A stretch of 5,132 bases of DNA from BQJD01 sp965652415 (GTDB lineage: Bacteria > Pseudomonadota > Gammaproteobacteria > Arenicellales > CAJQKF01), in contig CBFGVH010000171.1 of assembly GCA_965652415.1 (NCBI GenBank), positions 1 to 5,132 of the forward strand, in the 5' to 3' direction. The position numbers and the translations under genes are program-made. The notes beneath the pieces were generated by a model, which saw only the letters and a program-made list of their open reading frames with translations, ran no database searches and was not told the DNA's origin. Below, one piece after another: positions 1 through 5,132 of this stretch (within the stretch, counting starts at the first letter, position 1; each line of letters starts with the position of its first letter).

Positions 1-776
1 ATGCCCACCGCGATGTACAGGTTGGGCGCCACCACCTTGCCGGTCTGGCCCACCTGGTAGTCGTTGGGCACGTAGCCGGCGTCGACCGCGGCGCGCGAGG
101 CGCCGACCGCGGCGCCGAGCTTGTCCGCAATGCGCTCGAGCATCTGGAAGTTGTCGCCGCTCTGCATGCCGCGGCCTCCGGAGATGATGATGTCGGCGCT
201 GGTCAGCTCGGGGCGCTCGGACTTGCTGAACTCGGCGCCGTCGAAGGCGGTCAGCCCGGCATCGCCGGTACCGTCCACGGTCTCGATGGCGGCCGAGCCG
301 CCGCTTTCCGCGACGGCTTCGAAGCTGGTCGTGCGCACGGTGACGAGCTTGACGGTATCGTTCGACTTCACCGTCGCCATGGCGTTGCCGGCGTAGATCG
401 GGCGCACGAACGTGTCGGCCGACTCCACGGCGCTGATGTCCGACACCTGCTGCACGTCGAGCAGCGCCGCCGCCCGCGGCAGAACGTTCTTGCCGAAGGT
501 GCTGGCCGGCGCCAGCACGTGGCCGTAGTCGGGCGCCAGCTTGACGATCAGCGGCGCCAGGTTCTCGGCGAGGAAGTGCTCGTACTCGGGCGCGTCCGCC
601 AGCAGCACGCGGTTCACTCCGGCCGCGGCGGCGGCCGCCTCGGCCACGGCCCGGCAGCCGCTGCCGGCCACCAGCACGTCGACGTCGCCGCCGATGACCG
701 CAGCCGCGCCGAGGGTGTGCAGGGTCGCTACCTTTAGCTCGGCATTGTCGTGTTCGGCGATTACCAGGATGGCCAT
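1..776 (-). CDS. etfA: Electron transfer flavoprotein alpha subunit, C-terminus cut by window edge
   Basis: EtfA is the FAD-carrying subunit of the soluble EtfAB heterodimer, which takes electrons from flavin dehydrogenases and hands them to ETF-quinone oxidoreductase. I read 258 open codons from the ATG at 776 to the left edge; the family usually has about 310 residues, so roughly 50 are missing. The N-terminus (MAILVIAEHD) is typical of EtfA. The C-terminal FAD domain is clear: SGGRG at residues 199-203, GASRAAVDAGY at 225-235 (with the conserved Ser-Arg pair, S227/R228) and QVGQTGK at 241-247, followed by the start of the VAPNLYIAVG segment. The usual GISGAIQH stretch would come next but is outside the window. 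The start codon overlaps the etfB stop (TGATG), so the two are almost certainly translationally coupled. Reading frame is intact; identity is close to certain from family knowledge. Confidence 0.97.
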   Translation of the reverse strand, partial: MAILVIAEHDNAELKVATLHTLGAAAVIGGDVDVLVAGSGCRAVAEAAAAAAGVNRVLLADAPEYEHFLAENLAPLIVKLAPDYGHVLAPASTFGKNVLPRAAALLDVQQVSDISAVESADTFVRPIYAGNAMATVKSNDTVKLVTVRTTSFEAVAESGGSAAIETVDGTGDAGLTAFDGAEFSKSERPELTSADIIISGGRGMQSGDNFQMLERIADKLGAAVGASRAAVDAGYVPNDYQVGQTGKVVAPNLYIAVG

Positions 777-1525
777 CAGATCACCTTCGCTTCATTTCTG
801 AGTTTGTCCACCAGCTCCTCGGCGCTGGACACCTTGACCCCGGCCTTGCGCGCCGGCGGCTCGACCACCTTGAGCACCTCGGTGCGGCGCGCGGTGTCGA
901 CGCCGAGATCGGCCGGCGAGTACTTGTCCACGGGCTTCTTCTTGGCCTTCATGATGTTGGGCAGTGAGGCGTAGCGCGGCTCGTTGAGCCGAAGGTCGAC
1001 GGTGATCACCGCCGGCCGTTTCGTGACCACCGCCTCGAGACCGCCGTCCACCTCGCGTGTGACCCGGAAGGCGTCGTCGCGCACCTCGATGCGCGAGGCG
1101 AAGGTGGCCGCCGGCCAGCCGAGCAGACCGGCCAGCATCTGCCCGGTCTGGTTGTTGTCGCCGTCGATGGCCTGCTTGCCCATAAGGACAAGGCCCGGTT
1201 CCTCCTTGTCGCACAGCGCCTTGAGGATCTTCGCCACGGCCAGCGGCTCGACGTCGGCCTCGCACTCCACCAGGATGCCGCGGTCGGCGCCCATGGCGAG
1301 ACCGGTGCGCAGGGTCTCCTGGGCCTGGGCGGCGCCGGCGCTGACCACGATCACCTCCTCGGCGTGGCCCGCCTCCCTGATCCTGAGCGCCTCCTCCACC
1401 GCGATCTCGCAGAACGGGTTCATGGCCATCTTGATGTTGGCGAGTTCGACGCCGGAGGAGTCCGACTTGACCCGCACCTTGACGTTGGCGTCGATGACGC
1501 GCTTGACAGGTACAAGTATTTTCAT
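776..1525 (-). CDS. etfB: Electron transfer flavoprotein beta subunit
   Basis: EtfB is the AMP-binding partner of EtfA and carries the loop that docks onto client dehydrogenases. The protein has 249 residues, normal for the family, and starts with the standard MKILVPVKRVID. Visible signatures are NPFCEIAVEEALR at residues 36-48, the nucleotide-binding stretch GKQAIDGDNNQTGQM at 116-130, the recognition loop NEPRYASLPNIMKAKKK at 181-197 with its anchoring leucine at 188, and the usual C-terminal KLRNEAKVI. The NQTGQM version of the nucleotide site is that of ordinary (group 1) ETFs; electron-bifurcating FixA-type proteins carry a different sequence there, so this should be a one-electron-carrier ETF with AMP. 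NPFC is slightly unusual, since most relatives have NPFD or NPYC. The gene is followed directly by etfA with a one-base overlap. Its upstream Shine-Dalgarno is poor (AGAGCTAAC on the minus strand). The dehydrogenase encoded 165 bp upstream is a likely client. Confidence 0.97.
   Translation of the reverse strand: MKILVPVKRVIDANVKVRVKSDSSGVELANIKMAMNPFCEIAVEEALRIREAGHAEEVIVVSAGAAQAQETLRTGLAMGADRGILVECEADVEPLAVAKILKALCDKEEPGLVLMGKQAIDGDNNQTGQMLAGLLGWPAATFASRIEVRDDAFRVTREVDGGLEAVVTKRPAVITVDLRLNEPRYASLPNIMKAKKKPVDKYSPADLGVDTARRTEVLKVVEPPARKAGVKVSSAEELVDKLRNEAKVI
777..787 (-). promoter_or_regulatory. Ribosome binding site of etfA, inside the 3' end of etfB
   Basis: On the minus strand AAGGTGAT (787-780) precedes the etfA ATG by three bases. 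GGTGAT matches the 3' end of 16S rRNA (ATCACC), so this is a good though closely spaced Shine-Dalgarno. It lies within the last codons of etfB and supports the ATG at 776 and coupled translation that keeps the two subunits at 1:1. Confidence 0.6.
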
Positions 1526-1619
1526 TGAGTTAGCTCTGGTCCGCCTTCGGGTTCAGGGTAATGGAGATGATGTGCCGGGCCGCGGGACGCGCACCGCGCG
1601 CGGCCGCCGGGGAGCCGAC

Positions 1620-1648
1620 GTTTTACAGGAGTTGGCCGTCAAATTCAA
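1620..1648 (-). promoter_or_regulatory. Candidate sigma-70 promoter for etfBA
   Basis: On the minus strand TTGAAT (1648-1643) and TAAAAC (1625-1620) are separated by exactly 17 bases; each matches the sigma-70 consensus at four of six positions. Transcription would begin near 1613 and leave an untranslated leader of about 90 bases before the etfB ATG at 1525. The -35 box lies in the T-rich tail of the probable terminator of the upstream dehydrogenase gene. This would let etfBA be expressed independently of that gene. Based only on visual consensus matching in an AT-richer patch of a GC-rich sequence. Confidence 0.35.
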
Positions 1649-1673
1649 AGGGCGCCGGCCGCCGGCAGCGCCC
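1641..1673 (-). terminator. Probable rho-independent terminator of the dehydrogenase gene
   Basis: Starting 17 bases after the dehydrogenase stop codon, the minus strand reads GGGCGC (1673-1668), a 12-base interior, then GCGCCC (1655-1650). A further U-G and G-C pair can extend the stem to eight pairs with an eight-base loop. TTTGAATTT (1649-1641) follows immediately. The T-tract is interrupted by GAA, so termination may be partial, with some read-through into etfBA. A separate perfect 14-bp palindrome, CGGGCCATGGCCCG, at 1673-1686 sits between the stop and this stem and shares one base with it; it could compete in folding. Confidence 0.45.
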
Positions 1674-1690
1674 GGGCCATGGCCCGCCGG

Positions 1691-4204
1691 TCAGCTGCGC
1701 AGGCGCTCGTTGGTCGGATCGAACGGCGACTCCTCGATGACCGTGGCGCGGTGGCGCTCTCCGAGGATCTCGATCTCGAGTTCCGTGCCGACGGCGGCGA
1801 GGGCCGGCGGCACCATGGCCAGCGCCAGGGACTTGCTCACCCGCCAGCCGTAGCCGCCCGAGGTGGCACGCCCGATCAGTTCGCCGTCCTTGTAGATCGG
1901 CTCGGAGCCGCGCGCGTCGGCGTCGGTGACGTCGTGCACCTCGAGGGTCGCGAACGCGTAGCGAAGGCCCCGCGCCTGCCAGTCGGCGAGCGCCTTTTTG
2001 CCGATGAAGTCGGACTCCTTGTCGAGCCGCACGAAGCGGTCGAGTCCGGACTCCAGGGCGGCGTACTCGATGGACAGCTCGCGGGGAATCAGCCGGTAGG
2101 ACTTCTCCAGGCGCAGCGAGTCCATGGCGCGGATGCCGAACGGCCTGATGTCGAACTCGCGGCCGGCCTCCATCAAGAGGTCGAACAGGTAGTTCTGCAT
2201 CTCGATGGGGTGATGCAGCTCCCAGCCGAGTTCACCGACGAAGTTGACCCGGACGGCCAGCACCTTGGCCCAGCCGACGCTGATGTGTCGACCGGTGAGC
2301 CACGGGAAGGCGCGGTTGGAGAGGTCGGCGTCGGTGAGCTTCTCGAGCACCCGGCGCGCGTCGGGCCCGGCGAGGACCAGCACGCCGTACTGGGTGGTGA
2401 CTTTCTGCAGGTCTACGCTGCCGTCGCTCGGACGCAGCTTGCGCAGGTAGTCGTAGTCATGGCGCTCGAACGCGCCGGCGGAAACCATGTAGAAGGACTC
2501 GGGCCCCGAACGATAGATGGTGAACTCGGAGCGCACACCGCCGTTGGCCGACAGCATGTGGGCGAGCGTGATGCGGCCGACGGCCCCCGGCACGCGGTTG
2601 GCCACCAGCGATTCCAACCAGTCTTGAGCGCCCGGCCCGTCGACGAGGAACTTGGAGAACGCGCTCATGTCGAGCAGCCCCACCTTCTCGTGCACGTGAC
2701 GGCACTCGCGGCCGACGAACTCGAAGTAGTTGCTGCGCCGAAAGCTCCACTTCTCCTTCGGCAGTTCGCCCTCGGGCACCTTCGGGTGGTTCTCGTTGAC
2801 CAGGGTGTCGGGCTTGGCGAGGTCTTCCTCGGTCAGGCCGTATCCTTCCGGCGCGAACCAGTTGGGCCGCTCCCAGCCGTAGACCGTGCCGAACACCGCG
2901 CCCAGCGCCTTCATCCGGTCGTAGCACGGCGCGCGCTTCAGCGGGCGCGCGGCGACGCGCTCCTCGTCCGGATAGTGGACGGTGAACACGTTGCGATAGG
3001 CCTCCTCGTTCTTCTCCTTCAGGTAGCCGCGCGAGGCGTATGGGCCGAAGCGGCGCGGGTCGACTCCCATCATGTCGATGGAGGGTTCGCCTTCGACGAT
3101 CCACTCGGCGATCTGCCAGCCGGCGCCGCCGGCGGCGGTGATGCCGAAGCTGTGGCCCTCGTTGAGCCAGAAGTTCTTGAGATCCCAGGCCGGGCCGATG
3201 ATGGGTGAGCCGTCCGGGGTGTAGCAGATGGCGCCGTTGTAGATGTTCTTCACGCCCACCTCGCCGAACGCCGGCACCCGGTGCATGCAGGCCTCGATGT
3301 AGGGCTCGAGGCGGTCGAGGTCGGGCTCGAAGAGTTCATACTCGGAACTCTCGCTCGGCCCGTCGACGTAGCAGCACGGCGCGCCGATCTCGTAGGGGCC
3401 GAGCAGCAGGCCGCCGTTCTCCTCGCGCAGGTAGTACGAGGCGTCGGACTCGCGCAGCACGCCCATCTCGGGAAGCCCCTGCTCCTTGCGCCGGACGATC
3501 TCCGGGTGCGGCTCGGTGACGATGTACTGGTGCTGGACCGGGATGACCGGGATGTCCAGGCCCACCATCTCGCCGGTCTTGCGCACGAAGTTGCCGCTGC
3601 ACGACACCACGTGCTCGCAGGTGATCTCGCCCTTGTCGGTGCCCACCACCCATTCGCCGGAACGCTTCTGCGTGATCGACGTCACAGTGGTGTTCCTGTA
3701 GATCTCGGCGCCGCCGGCGCGGGCGCCGCGGGCCAGGGCCTGGGTCAGGTCGGCGGGCTGCACGTAGCCGTCGTCGGGATGCTGTATGGCGCCGATGATG
3801 CCGTCGACGTTGCACAGCGGCCAGATCTCCTCGACCTCCTCGGGCGTGACGAAACGCGCGTTGACGCCGATGGTCTTCGCCACGCCCGCGTAGTAGCGGT
3901 ACTCGTCCATGCGGTCGGCGGTGCGGGCGAGACGGATGTTGGATACCTGTTTCAGCCCCACGTGCTGGCCGGTCTCCTCCTCCAGCTTCTGGTAGAGGTT
4001 CACCGAGTACTTGTGGATCTGCCCCACCGAGTAGCTCATGTTGAACAGGGGCAGGAGTCCGGCGGCGTGCCAGGTCGACCCCGAGGTCAGCTCGCGACGC
4101 TCGACCAGTACCACGTCGCTCCACCCCTTCCTGACCAGGTGATAGAGCGTGCTGGCGCCCACCACTCCCCCACCGATGACGACGACCCGGGCCTGTGTTT
4201 TCAT
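1691..4204 (-). CDS. Dimethylglycine/sarcosine dehydrogenase-type flavoprotein (DAO + GcvT domains)
   Basis: An 837-residue full-length enzyme of the dimethylglycine/sarcosine dehydrogenase family. These enzymes oxidise an N-methyl group and transfer the resulting C1 unit to tetrahydrofolate. Residues 6 to about 370 form the DAO-type FAD domain: GGGVVG at 11-16, the ribose-binding E35, and SGSTWHAAG at 41-49, where H46 matches the histidine that covalently binds FAD in the family. H225 and Y257/Y258 lie where I expect the active-site His225 and Tyr259 of Arthrobacter dimethylglycine oxidase (from memory, not aligned). Residues about 373-428 are the FAO_M linker, 430-708 the GcvT domain (GWERPNWFA at 443-451, MDSLRLEKSYR at 694-704) and about 735-830 the GcvT C-terminal barrel. 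No signal peptide, so cytoplasmic. The start at 4204 is chosen because GAGGAG precedes it and the FAD strand begins there. The etfBA neighbours suggest a dehydrogenase rather than an oxidase. The exact substrate (dimethylglycine, sarcosine or another methylated amine) is not determined by the sequence. Confidence 0.9.
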   Translation of the reverse strand: MKTQARVVVIGGGVVGASTLYHLVRKGWSDVVLVERRELTSGSTWHAAGLLPLFNMSYSVGQIHKYSVNLYQKLEEETGQHVGLKQVSNIRLARTADRMDEYRYYAGVAKTIGVNARFVTPEEVEEIWPLCNVDGIIGAIQHPDDGYVQPADLTQALARGARAGGAEIYRNTTVTSITQKRSGEWVVGTDKGEITCEHVVSCSGNFVRKTGEMVGLDIPVIPVQHQYIVTEPHPEIVRRKEQGLPEMGVLRESDASYYLREENGGLLLGPYEIGAPCCYVDGPSESSEYELFEPDLDRLEPYIEACMHRVPAFGEVGVKNIYNGAICYTPDGSPIIGPAWDLKNFWLNEGHSFGITAAGGAGWQIAEWIVEGEPSIDMMGVDPRRFGPYASRGYLKEKNEEAYRNVFTVHYPDEERVAARPLKRAPCYDRMKALGAVFGTVYGWERPNWFAPEGYGLTEEDLAKPDTLVNENHPKVPEGELPKEKWSFRRSNYFEFVGRECRHVHEKVGLLDMSAFSKFLVDGPGAQDWLESLVANRVPGAVGRITLAHMLSANGGVRSEFTIYRSGPESFYMVSAGAFERHDYDYLRKLRPSDGSVDLQKVTTQYGVLVLAGPDARRVLEKLTDADLSNRAFPWLTGRHISVGWAKVLAVRVNFVGELGWELHHPIEMQNYLFDLLMEAGREFDIRPFGIRAMDSLRLEKSYRLIPRELSIEYAALESGLDRFVRLDKESDFIGKKALADWQARGLRYAFATLEVHDVTDADARGSEPIYKDGELIGRATSGGYGWRVSKSLALAMVPPALAAVGTELEIEILGERHRATVIEESPFDPTNERLRS

Positions 4205-4208
4205 GCTG

Positions 4209-4214
4209 CTCCTC
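4209..4214 (-). promoter_or_regulatory. Ribosome binding site that fixes the dehydrogenase start
   Basis: GAGGAG on the minus strand (4214-4209) stands four bases before the ATG at 4204. It is the strongest Shine-Dalgarno in the window. It argues against the in-frame ATG at 4261, which would add 19 low-complexity residues rich in Ala, Pro, Arg and Ser with no family counterpart. Confidence 0.7.
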
Positions 4215-4227
4215 GAATGGCTGTCAG

Positions 4228-4251
4228 GTGCCGCCGCGCCCCGTGCCGCCG
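4228..4251. repeat. 9-bp direct repeat in the dehydrogenase leader
   Basis: GTGCCGCCG occurs at 4228-4236 and again at 4243-4251, giving a 15-base period with CGCCCC between the copies. It lies 24-47 bases upstream of the dehydrogenase start. It may be a paired protein-binding site or simply chance in GC-rich DNA; nothing else in the window supports a role. Confidence 0.25.
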
Positions 4252-4301
4252 GCGGAATCAAGCGCGGAAGTGTAGACGCCGGGGCCGCCGCGGCTCGCCA
4301 T

Positions 4302-4320
4302 CGGGGGCGACCCCGTTTTT
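4302..4320 (+). terminator. Terminator-like GNRA hairpin in the divergent intergenic region
   Basis: The plus strand reads CGGGG (4302-4306), GCGA (4307-4310), CCCCG (4311-4315), then TTTTT (4316-4320). This is a five-pair all-G/C stem closed by a GNRA tetraloop and followed by five Ts, the form of a short intrinsic terminator acting on plus-strand transcription. It is about 125 bases upstream of the methyltransferase start. No plus-strand gene ends before it, so it would either stop transcripts antisense to the dehydrogenase or act as an attenuator if the methyltransferase promoter lies further left. The stem is short, so activity is uncertain. Confidence 0.4.
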
Positions 4321-4354
4321 CTGAATTGCGCCCCGCGCGCCCGCCGGCCTTGGC

Positions 4355-4381
4355 GCGAGTGACAACATCGGTGTCGCACGC
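4355..4381. promoter_or_regulatory. Imperfect inverted repeat, candidate operator between divergent genes
   Basis: GCGAGTGACA (4355-4364) and TGTCGCACGC (4372-4381) are inverted repeats matching at eight of ten positions, with a seven-base spacer ACATCGG. The arm size and spacing fit a dimeric regulator. The dyad lies 65 bases before the methyltransferase start and about 150 bases from the dehydrogenase start, well placed to control both. I do not recognise the motif as belonging to a known regulator, and no regulator gene is in the window. Confidence 0.3.
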
Positions 4382-4445
4382 CAGTCAGACTCGCCCCTGA
4401 CGATGCTCAATGATTGCCGGATTTTCCAACAGGCGAGACGTCACA

Positions 4446-5132
4446 ATGTCCGAGCAGAAGGGCCGCCGGCGCGGCGGCGGGCGCGACGCGCGGCGCGCGT
4501 TCCGGGAACAGTCGGCGCCGAAGAGCCCGGCCTACATCACCCGGCGCGTACCGGTCTACGAGATCGCTCCCGACGAGGTCCTCGCCACGGTCGAGCACAA
4601 CGCCGAGACCATCCTCGAGGAGATCGGCATCGACTTTCACGACGACCCCGGATCGCTCGACCTGTTCCGCCGCCACGGGGCCGAGGTGGACGGCGACCGG
4701 GTGCGCTTCCCTCGCGGAATGTGCCGTGAGATTCTCGCCAGCGCGCCGGCCGTGTTCACCCAGCACGCCCGAAACCCCGAGCGCAGCGTCGAGATCGGCG
4801 GCGACCACACCGTGCTGGTGCCCGCCTACGGCCCGCCGTTCATCCGCAGCCTCGACGAGGGGCGCCGCTACGCCAACATCGAGGACTTTCGCAACTTCGC
4901 GAAGCTCGCCTACATGTCCCCGGGCCTGCATCACAACGGCGGCACCCTGTGCGAACCGGTCGATCTGCCGGTGTCGCGCCGTCACCTGGAGATGGTCTAC
5001 AGCCATATCCGCTACAGCGACAAGGCGTTCATGGGTTCGGTGACAGCGCCGGAGCGCGCCGAGGACTCGGTCAACCTGGCCAAGCTGGTGTTCGGCGAGG
5101 AATTCGTCGAGAACAACTGCGTGCTGATCAAC
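4446..5132 (+). CDS. Trimethylamine methyltransferase family protein (MttB superfamily), C-terminus cut by window edge
   Basis: The first 229 codons of an MttB-superfamily methyltransferase; bacterial members of this group have roughly 500 residues, so over half is missing. Characterised relatives move a methyl group from a quaternary or tertiary amine (trimethylamine, glycine betaine and others) to a corrinoid protein. Visible family features are an Arg/Gly-rich N-terminus (GRRRGGGRDARR at residues 6-17), a helical segment ending in EEIGIDF at 58-64, FTQHARNPERSVEIGG at 104-119, YGPPFIR at 128-134, HHNGGTLCEPVDLP at 162-175 and MGSVTAPERAED at 196-207. The site of pyrrolysine in archaeal MttB (around residue 334) lies outside the window, so whether this is a Pyl or non-Pyl form cannot be read here; its bacterial type suggests non-Pyl. 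The chosen ATG has AGGCGAG about ten bases upstream and gives the MSE-type start usual in relatives; an in-frame ATG at 4410 would add 12 residues. It is divergent from the dehydrogenase gene, suggesting a shared pathway. Confidence 0.9.
   Translation, partial: MSEQKGRRRGGGRDARRAFREQSAPKSPAYITRRVPVYEIAPDEVLATVEHNAETILEEIGIDFHDDPGSLDLFRRHGAEVDGDRVRFPRGMCREILASAPAVFTQHARNPERSVEIGGDHTVLVPAYGPPFIRSLDEGRRYANIEDFRNFAKLAYMSPGLHHNGGTLCEPVDLPVSRRHLEMVYSHIRYSDKAFMGSVTAPERAEDSVNLAKLVFGEEFVENNCVLIN

Noticed and set aside
620..650. GCC/GCG-rich run in etfA resembling a trinucleotide repeat
   Set aside because: It encodes an alanine-rich helix (six alanines, residues 47-52) at a position where EtfA proteins are commonly alanine-rich; ordinary coding bias.
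984..1853. Plus-strand open frame of 289 codons across etfB, the gap and the dehydrogenase 3' end
   Set aside because: It is Ser/Thr/Arg-rich without motifs and is antisense to two certain genes.
1679..3208. Long plus-strand open frame of 509 codons opposite the dehydrogenase gene
   Set aside because: It is antisense to a clear flavoenzyme, has low-complexity Val/Ala/Gly/Arg/His composition with no recognisable motif, and is expected where GC-rich third positions suppress stops on the opposite strand.
4205..4261. Upstream ATG at 4261 as the dehydrogenase start
   Set aside because: The 19 added residues are non-conserved low-complexity sequence and are not a convincing signal peptide; GAGGAG before the ATG at 4204 is decisive.
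4269..4274. TACACT on the minus strand as a -10 box for the dehydrogenase
   Set aside because: The bases 17 upstream (CGAGCC) do not resemble a -35 box, so I do not call a promoter there; an activator-dependent one cannot be excluded.
3281..4324. Plus-strand open frame of 347 codons opposite the N-terminal half of the dehydrogenase and crossing into the intergenic region
   Set aside because: Same reason: a shadow of the codon bias of the real gene, ending in an Arg-rich tail from non-coding DNA.
4350..4355. TTGGCG on the plus strand as a -35 box for the methyltransferase gene
   Set aside because: No acceptable -10 hexamer occurs 16-18 bases downstream (GTCGCA at 17), and no sigma-54 type element fits either.
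4407..5006. Minus-strand open frame of 199 codons opposite the methyltransferase gene
   Set aside because: It lies antisense to well-conserved methyltransferase sequence and shows no family motif or ribosome binding site.

Overview
This is a GC-rich stretch of bacterial chromosome. The protein sequences (canonical two-subunit ETF, a long FAD plus folate demethylating dehydrogenase, and a non-archaeal trimethylamine methyltransferase homologue with an Arg/Gly-rich N-terminus) suggest an aerobic member of the Pseudomonadota. I cannot decide between alpha and gamma classes. Nothing points to a plasmid, phage or insertion sequence, and there is no tRNA, rRNA or CRISPR array.

Layout. Three genes lie on the minus strand and, read in transcription order, run from right to left. 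A complete dimethylglycine/sarcosine-dehydrogenase-type flavoprotein (4204 down to 1691) comes first. A 165-bp gap follows, holding a probable terminator and a candidate promoter. Then comes a complete etfB (1525 to 776), whose stop codon overlaps by one base the start of etfA (776 to beyond the left edge, C-terminus missing). On the plus strand a trimethylamine methyltransferase (MttB-superfamily) gene starts at 4446 and runs off the right edge after 229 codons. It is divergent from the dehydrogenase, with a 241-bp shared intergenic region that contains a terminator-like GNRA hairpin, an imperfect 10-7-10 dyad and a 9-bp direct repeat.

How the genes may work together (inference). The dehydrogenase should oxidise an N-methyl group of dimethylglycine, sarcosine or a related secondary/tertiary amine, and pass the C1 unit to tetrahydrofolate in its C-terminal GcvT-like domain. 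Its electrons should go to the EtfAB heterodimer encoded just downstream, and from there to the quinone pool through an ETF-quinone oxidoreductase not seen here. The divergent MttB-family protein would demethylate a quaternary or tertiary methylamine, for example glycine betaine to dimethylglycine, feeding the dehydrogenase. The window is therefore best read as part of a methylated-amine catabolic locus. The substrate assignments are not fixed by the sequence alone.
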